This document shows positions 1-6,125 of a DNA stretch of 6,936 nt, piece after piece. Source of the stretch: Clostridiales bacterium (GTDB taxonomy: Bacteria > Bacillota_A > Clostridia > Peptostreptococcales > Anaerovoracaceae). Under the pieces are notes generated by a model, which was given only the letters and a program-made list of their open reading frames with translations, searched no databases and was not told the origin of the DNA. The translations under genes and the position numbers were made by a program. Each line of letters begins with the position of its first letter. Position 1 is the stretch's first letter. The stretch is from NCBI GenBank assembly GCA_012510935.1, contig JAAZHB010000003.1, positions 1 through 6,936 on the forward strand, in the 5' to 3' direction.

Positions 1-807
1 GAATTCCTTCATAAGATCATCTGGTAGTGGGAATGTGAGACCAAGCTTCAAATACGAAGCCTTCTCTCCAAATGCTTCCTTAGCATACTGGTAAGCAACA
101 CCTGATGTTACGATACCAATCTTAGTATCATTGTATTCAGTTGTATTGAACTCACAGTTGTTTGAGAAAGCCTTAGCAGCTGCAATCTTGTCCTCAAGAT
201 TAGCTCTAAGCTTCTTAGCATTTGCAGGAGCTGTGACGTACTTTGCAATCTTCTTCTCGTAATCAGGAACAGCAACCTCTGTTCTATCGCCTGTCTCTAC
301 AATACCCTTTGAGTGACAGATTCTTGTTGTTACGTGAAGCATTACTGGCATATCAAACTTCTCAGAAAGAGCAAATGCCTTCTCTGTATAGTCCTTAGCC
401 TCCTGAGAATCAGAAGGATCAAGCATAAACATTCTTGCAGCCTTTGCACTGTTTCTGTTGTCCTGCTCATTCTGTGAACTGTGCTGTCCTGGGTCATCTG
501 CAACAACCATTACAAATCCACCTGTTACTCCAGTATAAGCGAATGTGTAAATTGGATCGGCAGCAACATTAAAACCTACGTGCTTCATAGCACACATTGA
601 TCTTGCACCGGCAATTGAAGCTCCAATAGCAGCCTCCGCAGCTACCTTCTCGTTAGGTGCCCACTCGCTATAGAGTGTGTCCTTATATGTTGGCATGTTC
701 TCACCAATCTCAGTTGAAGGTGTTCCTGGATAAGCAGAGAAAAATCTGCATCCCCCTTCAAAGGCACCGCGAGCAATCGCTTCATTACCCGACATAATTA
801 CTTTCAT
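1..807 (-). CDS. iorA: Indolepyruvate:ferredoxin oxidoreductase, alpha subunit (partial, N-terminal 269 residues)
   Basis: The reading frame is open from the ATG at 807 to the window edge at base 1, so the C-terminal part, including the expected TPP-binding and ferredoxin-type domains, lies outside. The visible part starts MKVIMSGNEAIARGAFEGG and carries the family landmarks AYPGTPSTEI (about residues 25-34), EWAPNEKVAAEAAIGASIAGA, MKHVGFNVAADP and VVADDPGQHSSQNEQDNR, followed by the start of the next domain (KIGIVTSGVAYQYA). By family knowledge, IorAB oxidatively decarboxylates aryl pyruvates from transaminated Trp, Phe and Tyr to aryl-acetyl-CoA, reducing ferredoxin in the cytoplasm; full-length IorA is about 600 residues. 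The start is fixed by a perfect AGGAGGT at 814-820, six bases upstream. iorB would be expected just beyond the left edge but is not visible. The family call is secure; the exact substrate is inferred from the family. Confidence 0.93.
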   Translation of the reverse strand, partial: MKVIMSGNEAIARGAFEGGCRFFSAYPGTPSTEIGENMPTYKDTLYSEWAPNEKVAAEAAIGASIAGARSMCAMKHVGFNVAADPIYTFAYTGVTGGFVMVVADDPGQHSSQNEQDNRNSAKAARMFMLDPSDSQEAKDYTEKAFALSEKFDMPVMLHVTTRICHSKGIVETGDRTEVAVPDYEKKIAKYVTAPANAKKLRANLEDKIAAAKAFSNNCEFNTTEYNDTKIGIVTSGVAYQYAKEAFGEKASYLKLGLTFPLPDDLMKEF

Positions 808-854
808 TGAATTACCTCCTTGTTCAAGCATATAACTTGTATTCAACTCTAAAT

Positions 855-883
855 ATTATACTGCCTTAAATCGGCTAAGTCAA
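855..883 (-). promoter_or_regulatory. Near-consensus sigma-A promoter of iorA
   Basis: On the minus strand the -35 box TTGACT (883-878) is followed by exactly 17 bases and a perfect -10 box TATAAT (860-855). Transcription would start near 848, giving a leader of about 40 bases before the ATG at 807, with the ribosome binding site AGGAGGT at 820-814. The rest of the 193-base gap between iorA and the gene upstream is AT-rich. It contains a 12-base palindrome, AATCTTAAGATT, at 969-980, but no convincing terminator on the minus strand. Confidence 0.85.
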
Positions 884-1000
884 TTCAAAGACCGCTATTT
901 ACATATATAAAACAAGATAAGGATGATGCTTTGTGTAAAGTGTCCATACTTTATAAAAACTCATAAATAATCTTAAGATTTTAATTATTTTTTTATACTT

Positions 1001-1774
1001 TCATACAGTTGCATATTTTATGCACTGTTCTCTTTCTAGAAAAAAATGTAATCCTTGTGATGAATCCATCCATCTGTCCTCTTGAAATCCGTTTGATGGT
1101 TCAACATACTTTCCCGTATAATAGAAAAAATCCTGATCCACTGTCGATTGTGCCCAATCGTAACTTTCAGTTTCGTCAACACTCTTTATTGAAAGAACCT
1201 TTGCGCGATTTACTCTACCCGTTTCCAATGTTGCCATAACTCGCTTAGCATCCTTAGGTATTAAAAGTTGTACTACACGCAGATCAATGCAACACTTCCA
1301 CGCAATAAAAGCAGTCCCTTCGGGCGGGCACTTCATTTCAAACCACTCTGTTTTCTCATCGTGAACAATCCCGTCTAGCACCGCTTTCTCAAGGATGGAG
1401 CAGTAAATATCTGATCCGGAAATATCTGCGTTTGTGAGGTCGACATAGCGAAAACCCACTTCTCTTAAACTTGAGTTCGTCATCTTTGCACCCCTCAGAG
1501 AGTTTTTTCCCGAGAACCAAGCACTTTGCATAATGCAATTGTCCAAATTAACCCCATCCATTGTCATATCTATAAATGAAGCATCACTGAAATCGCAGTT
1601 TGACAAATCCCATCCGCTTAGGTCCATACTGACAAACTCGGCATTTCGCAAGTCAAGCCTATCTTTTGGATTTCTTGCCTTGAGAATGTCTGCAAGCTCT
1701 TCCTTTATAATATGATTCGGATTCTTTAAATAATCTCCGCCTTCAATATATTTTGTATTTCTTCTCACAAACAT
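1001..1774 (-). CDS. Pentapeptide-repeat protein with C-terminal DUF5758-like domain, function unknown
   Basis: This is a 257-residue soluble protein without a signal peptide or membrane segment. After a short N-terminal region (1-40), residues about 45-135 form some 18 consecutive pentapeptide-type repeats (for example DLSGW, DLSNC, DFSDA, NLDNC, DLTNA, DISGS), expected to fold as a right-handed quadrilateral beta-helix. Residues about 155-257 (AFIAWKCC, LLIPKDAKR, AKVLSI, then EDRWMDSSQGLHFFLERE) resemble the DUF5758 module, which often follows such repeats in Firmicutes and phage proteins; I make this match from memory of the family. The ATG at 1774 is chosen because AGGAGGT (1787-1781) lies six bases upstream. 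A longer TTG-initiated frame from 1828 would begin upstream of the -10 box. The gene has its own promoter and no functional link to its metabolic neighbours. Some pentapeptide proteins shield DNA gyrase, but nothing here shows that role. Confidence 0.85.
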   Translation of the reverse strand: MFVRRNTKYIEGGDYLKNPNHIIKEELADILKARNPKDRLDLRNAEFVSMDLSGWDLSNCDFSDASFIDMTMDGVNLDNCIMQSAWFSGKNSLRGAKMTNSSLREVGFRYVDLTNADISGSDIYCSILEKAVLDGIVHDEKTEWFEMKCPPEGTAFIAWKCCIDLRVVQLLIPKDAKRVMATLETGRVNRAKVLSIKSVDETESYDWAQSTVDQDFFYYTGKYVEPSNGFQEDRWMDSSQGLHFFLEREQCIKYATV

Positions 1775-1780
1775 TTCAAC

Positions 1781-1787
1781 ACCTCCT
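1781..1787 (-). promoter_or_regulatory. Ribosome binding site that fixes the start of the pentapeptide-repeat gene
   Basis: AGGAGGT on the minus strand, six bases before the ATG at 1774. It lies inside the longer TTG-initiated frame from 1828 and so argues for the internal ATG as the true start. Confidence 0.85.
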
Positions 1788-1808
1788 AATCCAATTCTTT
1801 TCACCTCA

Positions 1809-1837
1809 ATTATATCATTAACATACAAAAGAGTGTA
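1809..1837 (-). promoter_or_regulatory. Extended -10 promoter of the pentapeptide-repeat gene
   Basis: The minus strand reads TGATATAAT (1817-1809), a perfect extended -10 element. A weak -35-like hexamer, TACACT (1837-1832), lies 17 bases upstream; extended -10 promoters tolerate weak -35 boxes. Transcription would start near 1802, leaving a short leader of about 28 bases that holds the ribosome binding site. The -35 position overlaps one arm of the hairpin that ends the upstream transporter transcript. Confidence 0.6.
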
Positions 1838-1860
1838 CCGATAATAATCAGCACACTCTT
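1827..1860 (-). terminator. Probable intrinsic terminator of the lysine transporter gene
   Basis: Arms AAGAGTGT and ACACTCTT (1829-1836 and 1853-1860) are perfectly complementary over 8 bp and enclose a 16-base loop that may pair a little further (one mismatch, then a G-C pair). On the minus strand the stem ends in TTTTG, a short U tract, about 30 bases after the transporter stop codon at 1891. The stem is modest and the U tract short, so leaky termination is possible. Confidence 0.55.
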
Positions 1861-1890
1861 ACTAAATTATTCAGCTATCTTACCTTTCAG

Positions 1891-3423
1891 CTATGCAGCA
1901 TGTCTGGTTCCAATCTTTGCCTTTAGGACAAAGAGAACTGCTATTAGAAGCGCAGCACCTATTGCAAGTGGTATCCAAGGACTTCTTACAAATCCCGCTA
2001 CAACATATGAAACGAATGATACGCCTGCAACTGTCATCGCATATGGAAACTGAGTTCTAACGTGTGTAAGGTGATTGCACTCTGCACCAGCTGATGCCAT
2101 GATAGTTGTATCTGATATTGGCGAGCAGTGATCTCCACATACAGCCCCAGCCATACAAGCTGAAATAACTGGAATCATCAGTGTCGGCTCTGACTCTGTG
2201 ATTGCCATTGCAATTGGAATAAGTATTCCAAAAGTTCCCCAAGATGTTCCTGACGCAATTCCAAGTCCGCAAGCTACCAAGAAAAGAACTGCTGGTACTA
2301 GTGAAAGGAATCCAGATCCCATCTGTGATACAAGATTTGCAACAAAAGCAGCTAGACCAAGCCCATCTGCCATAGCCTTTAACGACCATGCAAATGTTAG
2401 GACAAGAATCGGTGAACACATTGACTTAAATCCTTCTGGAACCATTGCCATACAATCTGTAAAACTCATAGTTCTTCTAAAACAGTAGTATATAATTGTA
2501 ATAACTAGTGCAGCAATAGATCCAAGTGAAAGCCCTACAGATGCATCTGAGTTAGCAAATGCACTAACAAAACTCTCTCCATCAAGAATCCCACCACTAT
2601 ATATCATTCCTAACACCGAGAAAATAATTAGAACAACAACAGGGAATACCAGGTCTGCGATTATTCCATTTGGGCTGATGTCATCATTGTCAACTACTGG
2701 CACGGACTCTGCATTGTCTTCCCCTGCTGTGAAAAGGTCTCCATTCTCAATAGCATTTGTTTCATAATTTGCCATTGGGCCATAATCAAACTTCATGCCA
2801 ACTATAACGAACATCATCGCAATTGTAAGAAGTGCATAGAAATTATATGGAATAGCTTGGATAAACACCTGCAGTCCATTAGCGCCTTCAACAAATCCGC
2901 TTACTGCTGCTGCCCATGAAGAAATTGGTGCGATAATGCAGACAGGCGCTGCTGTGGAATCAATTAAATATGCAAGCTTTGCTCTAGAAATATTAAATCT
3001 ATCTGTTACTGGCTTCATGACGCTCCCTACTGTTAGGCAGTTAAAGTAATCATCAACAAAGATAAGAAGTCCCAGTCCTATTGTTGAATACTGAGCTGCA
3101 GCTCTTGAACGAACCTTATTTGCCGCCCAATCACCAAAAGCCTTTGAACCACCAGACTTATTCATTAATGCCACTAAAATTCCAAGAACAACTAAGAATA
3201 CTAGAATTCCTACATTGTAAGAATCAGATAATGATGCAATAATTCCTTTGTTAAGCATATGGCTCATGATTGCTGTAATATCAGGCTTTGCAACAAATAA
3301 AATTGCTCCTGATAATACACCAAGAAATAAAGAGCTGTAAACTTCCTTAGTAACTAGTGCAAGCACGATTGCTACTAGTGGTGGCACGATCGACCAAGCT
3401 GTTGCATATAATACGGGTTCCAT
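1891..3423 (-). CDS. lysW: NhaC-superfamily transporter under lysine riboswitch control; probable lysine transporter (LysW type)
   Basis: This is a 510-residue integral membrane protein with about a dozen hydrophobic segments. It shows NhaC-superfamily landmarks: FVDDYFNCLTVGSVMKP (122-138), the glycine/serine-rich SGTSWGTFGILIP (391-403) and GDHCSPISDTTIMAS (430-444). A hydrophilic, acid-rich cytoplasmic-type loop spans about 218-252. Sequence alone would give 'Na+/H+ antiporter NhaC family'. The complete lysine riboswitch in its leader changes the interpretation: comparative genomics of lysine regulons (Rodionov and colleagues, 2003) named such riboswitch-controlled NhaC-like proteins LysW and predicted lysine transport. 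I infer lysine uptake coupled to Na+ or H+; the coupling ion is not visible. The ATG at 3423 is preceded by AGGAGGT (3438-3432). A longer frame starting at TTG 3441 would use the ribosome binding site itself as codons and is rejected. This LysW is unrelated to the small amino-group carrier protein LysW of Thermus. Confidence 0.88.
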   Translation of the reverse strand: MEPVLYATAWSIVPPLVAIVLALVTKEVYSSLFLGVLSGAILFVAKPDITAIMSHMLNKGIIASLSDSYNVGILVFLVVLGILVALMNKSGGSKAFGDWAANKVRSRAAAQYSTIGLGLLIFVDDYFNCLTVGSVMKPVTDRFNISRAKLAYLIDSTAAPVCIIAPISSWAAAVSGFVEGANGLQVFIQAIPYNFYALLTIAMMFVIVGMKFDYGPMANYETNAIENGDLFTAGEDNAESVPVVDNDDISPNGIIADLVFPVVVLIIFSVLGMIYSGGILDGESFVSAFANSDASVGLSLGSIAALVITIIYYCFRRTMSFTDCMAMVPEGFKSMCSPILVLTFAWSLKAMADGLGLAAFVANLVSQMGSGFLSLVPAVLFLVACGLGIASGTSWGTFGILIPIAMAITESEPTLMIPVISACMAGAVCGDHCSPISDTTIMASAGAECNHLTHVRTQFPYAMTVAGVSFVSYVVAGFVRSPWIPLAIGAALLIAVLFVLKAKIGTRHAA

Positions 3424-3431
3424 TTGTAAAT

Positions 3432-3438
3432 ACCTCCT
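3432..3438 (-). promoter_or_regulatory. Ribosome binding site that fixes the lysine transporter start
   Basis: AGGAGGT on the minus strand, eight bases before the ATG at 3423 and just after the U tract of the riboswitch terminator. It therefore lies only in the read-through transcript. Its position excludes the TTG at 3441 as the start. Confidence 0.9.
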
Positions 3439-3447
3439 CAAATGTTT

Positions 3448-3487
3448 AAAAAAATAACCATGAATAACGTCTGAACGTATCCATGGT
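3448..3487 (-). terminator. Riboswitch-controlled intrinsic terminator (expression platform)
   Basis: On the minus strand, ACCATGGATACGT (3487-3475), loop TCAG and ACGTTATTCATGGT (3470-3457) form a 13-pair stem with one bulged T and one G-U pair. It is followed by TA and a run of seven T (3454-3448). It lies between the lysine aptamer and the transporter's ribosome binding site, as expected for a transcriptional OFF switch. Confidence 0.92.
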
Positions 3488-3505
3488 CATTTGAAAAGTT
3501 AATTT

Positions 3506-3670
3506 ACCATCGATAGCACTCCACGCTTGTCTGTGGCAGTCCGTCACCTCTTATTGCGACGTCCCAGGTAAACAGGTTGGGCCCTGTCCCTTCGGCGGAT
3601 AATCCCTTTCATCATCTGCAGCCTCCCAAGCTATAGCAAATGATTACTCTTGCAATCCGCAACCTCTATC
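3506..3670 (-). promoter_or_regulatory. Lysine riboswitch (L-box) aptamer with antiterminator strand
   Basis: This cis-acting RNA binds lysine and controls the transporter downstream. The conserved L-box pieces read in order on the minus strand: GATAGAGG, AGAGTAATCA, GATGAAAGGGATT, CCGCCGAAGG, CTGGGA and GGAGTGCTATC. Helices by eye: P1 GATAG/CTATC (3670-3666 with 3516-3512); P2 GCGGAT/ATCCGC (3660-3655 with 3600-3595), continuing as ATCATTTG/CAGATGAT; P3 ACAGG/CCTGT (3587-3583 with 3576-3572); P4 GTCGC/GTGAC (3560-3556 with 3547-3543); P5 CCAC/GTGG (3536-3533 with 3524-3521). The P2 and P3 loops are complementary, TTGGG (3629-3625) to CCCAA (3581-3577), the family's kissing interaction. The 3' P1 strand runs into TATCGATGGT (3515-3506), which can pair with the 5' arm of the terminator. 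Confidence 0.95.
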
Positions 3671-3693
3671 AGTTGTTATTCAATTTGTATACT

Positions 3694-3723
3694 TATATAA
3701 CTATATTTGTGAAAAAATGTCAA
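3694..3723 (-). promoter_or_regulatory. Promoter of the riboswitch and lysine transporter transcript
   Basis: The minus strand has a perfect -35 box TTGACA (3723-3718), an 18-base spacer and TATATA (3699-3694) as the best -10, 4 of 6 to consensus. Transcription would start near 3687, about 17 bases before the aptamer's P1 helix. A/T tracts lie directly upstream of the -35 and could act as an UP element. A second possible -10, TATACA, a few bases downstream would have a poorer -35. Confidence 0.7.
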
Positions 3724-3863
3724 GCTTTTTTAAAAATTTATTGAAGTTTAACAAATTTTTTATGAATTTAAGTTTTTGTTTGGCATTTTAGCACATTTGT
3801 GGATATATTACTGAGTGATTTCTCAACAATTACTATCATCTTTTTTAATTGATTAACACCTCA
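3724..3863. other. AT-rich intergenic segment between divergent promoters, no gene
   Basis: This is the part of the 507-base gap not taken up by the riboswitch leader or the iclR promoter. I see no credible open reading frame. It is strongly AT-rich and holds only weak dyads: CACATTTGTG at 3792-3801 and TGAG/CTCA arms at 3812-3815 and 3822-3825. One of these could be an operator for the adjacent IclR regulator, but neither is strong enough to call. Confidence 0.5.
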
Positions 3864-3883
3864 TTCAGTTATAATAATAAATA

Positions 3884-3892
3884 TGGTATAAT
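3884..3892 (+). promoter_or_regulatory. Extended -10 promoter of the IclR-family gene
   Basis: TGGTATAAT on the plus strand is a perfect extended -10 (TATAAT at 3887-3892). The 17-base-spaced -35 position, TTCAGT at 3864-3869, is weak. A second TATAAT at 3870-3875, with TTGATT at 3849-3854 and a short 15-base spacer, is a less likely alternative. Transcription would start near 3899, about 30 bases before the ATG. Confidence 0.6.
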
Positions 3893-3930
3893 AATCAAAA
3901 TATTTTAATACTTTTAGGAGGGTCAATTAT

Positions 3931-4719
3931 ATGTGTTCTGTCGAAAAATCTACTAAAGAAAATGTTATTATCAACTCTGTAGATCGCTCTCTTGACGTCC
4001 TTGAATACCTATACAGGGAAGACAGAGAAGTGTCTATATCTCAGCTTAGCAAAGATCTTGATATCTATAAGAGCACTATTTTTCGAACCCTTGCAACACT
4101 TGAAAATAGAGGCTATGTTTTACAGAATAAAAATACTGAAATGTATACTCTAGGTCCAAAGATTTTTGCCTATAACTCACGGCAAGAAAGTAACATTCTT
4201 GCCGCAAGCATAGAACCATACATGCATAAACTTAGCGCAAAATTTCTTGAATCTGTCACCGCAGCTATTCTTACAGAAGACAGGAATGGTGTTTATTCAC
4301 TTACTAACATTGCTAATGTTAGAAGTCATCTGACATTAACTGTTAATTTTGAAGGTTCTTCTGCATCCGAATGTTATTGTTCGTCAATGGGTAAGTGTCT
4401 TCTTGCTTTTTCTGAACATATTGATTTAACTGTATACGATAGGTTTAAGCCAGTAAAGTTTACCGAAAATACAATCACAGATACTAAAGAATTAGCTAAA
4501 GAACTCGATAAGATTAGGCTTCAAGGATATGCTGTAGATAACGAAGAAAGAGAACGCGGTTTATTCTGCCTAGGGGTTCCAATATTCAGCGGGGGAAAAG
4601 CTACTGCAGCGATGAGTATTTCCGGTCCTGCTGCAAGAATTAGGGACAGTCATTTAGAAGAGAAGATTGGATACATGAAAGAGTTAAGTAAGGAAATCTC
4701 CGATAATCTTTTGTTGTAG
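3931..4719 (+). CDS. IclR-family transcriptional regulator
   Basis: This 262-residue protein has the usual IclR length and architecture. An N-terminal winged helix-turn-helix spans about residues 12-75: VDRSLDVLEYL, then SISQLSKDLDI, with the recognition helix KSTIFRTLATLENRGYV and the wing ending YTLGPKIF. The C-terminal IclR effector-binding (GAF-like) domain spans about 88-260, with family signatures SSMGKCLLAF (151-160), GYAVDNEERERG (199-210) and the following CLGVPIF. Family members are cytoplasmic DNA-binding proteins that respond to small organic acids or other metabolites and often control adjacent or divergent catabolic genes. The start is supported by AGGAGG at 3916-3921. The gene is divergent from the lysine transporter and convergent with the 2-oxoacid oxidoreductase operon. 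Either neighbour could be its target, but no operator can be assigned and the ligand is unknown. Confidence 0.93.
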   Translation: MCSVEKSTKENVIINSVDRSLDVLEYLYREDREVSISQLSKDLDIYKSTIFRTLATLENRGYVLQNKNTEMYTLGPKIFAYNSRQESNILAASIEPYMHKLSAKFLESVTAAILTEDRNGVYSLTNIANVRSHLTLTVNFEGSSASECYCSSMGKCLLAFSEHIDLTVYDRFKPVKFTENTITDTKELAKELDKIRLQGYAVDNEERERGLFCLGVPIFSGGKATAAMSISGPAARIRDSHLEEKIGYMKELSKEISDNLLL

Positions 4720-4773
4720 TCGCACTTCACATGTTTATATTTATTCTCTAACAAGATACTTTACAATAGCGAC

Positions 4774-4811
4774 AGAGAGGAATGCAATCACAACATGCAT
4801 TCCTCTCTTTT
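4774..4811 (+). terminator. Strong intrinsic terminator of the IclR-family gene
   Basis: AGAGAGGAATGCA (4774-4786) and TGCATTCCTCTCT (4796-4808) form a perfect 13-bp stem with a 9-base loop. On the plus strand it is followed by TTT and further T-rich sequence, about 55 bases after the regulator's stop. On the minus strand the same hairpin lies 25 bases past the gamma-subunit stop at 4833, but the sequence after it (GTCGCTATTG) is not a U tract. It therefore works best for the plus strand and at most partly for the convergent operon. Confidence 0.88.
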
Positions 4812-4832
4812 ACTCTATTTTAATTTATTCAG

Positions 4833-5387
4833 TTAAGAATCTCTTCCTGCTCTTAGGACTTCTTTGTTGCCCTCATTATACTTACCTTTACCATGTGACT
4901 CGAAATATTTGCACATAGATGTCTCAAATTCTTCAAAAGTGAACAAGTCTGACTCTGAGACAAGCTTGCCTAGTAAGCAAAGGTTTGCGTTATTTCCCTT
5001 TCCCATTCCAGTTGCAATGTCAGTTGAGGCAAGTTCAATAACTTTTATGTCATTCCTATGTGCTCTGTTCTCATCAAGAGCATTCTTGTTGATGCACATT
5101 ATCCCGCCTTCAGGCATTGCTGTTTCATACTTTCCAATTGAATCATCTACAACAGGTCCATCATTCTTCATAAGAAAAACGATGTCTGGATGATCTGCAT
5201 AAGGAGAAGCTATTTTCTCGTCGCTAATGATAACATTGCACTCCGAGTAACCCCCTCGCATTTCATTGCCATATTTACATGTCCATGTACACTCATAGTT
5301 CTTATCTAGTGCTGCTTCCATGAAGAGTTTTCCTACAGTGAGAACTCCCTGTCCACCAAGCCCAACACAAATAATTCTTTTTATCAT
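4833..5387 (-). CDS. 2-oxoacid:ferredoxin oxidoreductase, gamma subunit (branched-chain type)
   Basis: This is a 184-residue cytoplasmic protein of the pyruvate/ketoisovalerate oxidoreductase gamma family, at the family's usual length. The family's opening motif GLGGQGVLTVGK is at 9-20 and YGNEMRGG at 39-46. By family knowledge this subunit joins the alpha and beta subunits and contributes to coenzyme A binding. It is the last visible gene of the operon, starting 12 bases after the beta-subunit stop, with GGAGGG (5398-5393) five bases before the ATG. No separate promoter is seen. KorC/VorC-type names are used for such proteins; substrate identity comes from the alpha subunit next door. Confidence 0.92.
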   Translation of the reverse strand: MIKRIICVGLGGQGVLTVGKLFMEAALDKNYECTWTCKYGNEMRGGYSECNVIISDEKIASPYADHPDIVFLMKNDGPVVDDSIGKYETAMPEGGIMCINKNALDENRAHRNDIKVIELASTDIATGMGKGNNANLCLLGKLVSESDLFTFEEFETSMCKYFESHGKGKYNEGNKEVLRAGRDS

Positions 5388-5399
5388 TTCGTCCCTCCA

Positions 5400-6125
5400 C
5401 TATCTATCGATTACTTCGCCAAGCTGATATGTTTTTGCTATTACTTCATCAATATACTCCATCGATTTTGCGGGAGTCATATGCCAATTTGTTGGACATG
5501 GCACAAGAACCTCAACAAGAGAGAATCCTTTTCCATCTCTCTGCTTTTCAAGAGCCTTGCGAACCGCTTTCTTAGTCTTCATTATATTTGCTGGGCTTGT
5601 TACAGATGTTCTTGCCAGATATGCAATATCCATACTTCCCATTAATTTGAAGACATCTGTGTTCTCTCCATTATCCGCAAAATTTCTTCCATCAACTGTT
5701 GATGCAGTTTTCTGACCAATCATTGTTGTAGGAGCAAGCTGTCCTCCAGTCATTCCAAAAACTGTATTATTCATAACGAACATAGTAACATTCTCATTTC
5801 TTAACGCAACTGATGTGGTCTCGCCTAAGCCTATAGCATATGCTCCGCCATCACCAGCGATTGTAAGGATTGTCTTGTCTGGACGAACCCTTTTCATTGC
5901 TGTAAGCGCTGCTCCCATCTTTCCATGTGGAGGTACAATTGCGTCGACATTCATCCAGAACTGGAACTGATGATTGCAGCCGATATCTGAGCAGATTATG
6001 GTGTCAGATACAATTCCCATCTCTTCAAGGACTTCTGCAAGTATTCTATTAAAGATTCCATGCCCGCAACCTCCACAGAATCTGCTCTCATCATAAAATA
6101 ATTCAGGGGCTTTCTTAGCAACCAT
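5400..6125 (-). CDS. 2-oxoacid:ferredoxin oxidoreductase, TPP-binding beta subunit (branched-chain type)
   Basis: This 241-residue protein has the length expected of four-subunit-type enzymes. It binds thiamine diphosphate: GDGGAYAIG begins at residue 91 and the paired NN closes the GDG...NN motif at 119-120. Cysteines at 17 and 20 (FCGGCGHG) and 50 (DIGCN), with a C-terminal CPTNW at 210-214, are landmarks of KorB/VorA-like proteins. It decarboxylates the oxoacid and passes electrons on towards ferredoxin, together with the alpha and gamma subunits. The ATG at 6125 shares one base with the alpha-subunit stop (TAATG), and its AGGAGGT (6138-6132) lies inside the alpha gene, so the two are translationally linked. 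Confidence 0.93.
   Translation of the reverse strand: MVAKKAPELFYDESRFCGGCGHGIFNRILAEVLEEMGIVSDTIICSDIGCNHQFQFWMNVDAIVPPHGKMGAALTAMKRVRPDKTILTIAGDGGAYAIGLGETTSVALRNENVTMFVMNNTVFGMTGGQLAPTTMIGQKTASTVDGRNFADNGENTDVFKLMGSMDIAYLARTSVTSPANIMKTKKAVRKALEKQRDGKGFSLVEVLVPCPTNWHMTPAKSMEYIDEVIAKTYQLGEVIDR

Noticed and set aside
969..980. Palindrome AATCTTAAGATT downstream of the pentapeptide gene as a terminator
   Set aside because: A 12-base AT-rich palindrome has almost no loop and little stability. On the minus strand it is followed by only scattered T residues, and no plus-strand gene needs it.
1775..1828. N-terminal extension of the pentapeptide-repeat protein starting from TTG at 1828
   Set aside because: It would begin upstream of the -10 box and translate through the ribosome binding site. 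The ATG at 1774, with AGGAGGT six bases upstream, is the better start.
1867..1902. Short direct repeat of ATAGCTGAA around the transporter stop codon
   Set aside because: Two copies of nine bases, with no further repeats, target-site duplication or mobile-element ends; probably chance.
2057..2419. Open frames of 60-120 codons overlapping the real genes in other frames, such as this one inside the transporter and others within 1009-1715, 2198-2488, 4864-5193 and 6164-6778
   Set aside because: They lie entirely within well-supported genes, have no ribosome binding site of note and encode no recognisable protein.
3424..3441. N-terminal extension of the lysine transporter starting from TTG at 3441
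   Set aside because: The codons after TTG are the AGGAGGT ribosome binding site itself; the ATG at 3423 is correctly spaced from it.
3754..3768. CodY-box-like sequence AATTTTTTATGAATT between the divergent promoters
   Set aside because: It has about 11 of 15 matches to the CodY consensus in a very AT-rich stretch, where such matches arise by chance.
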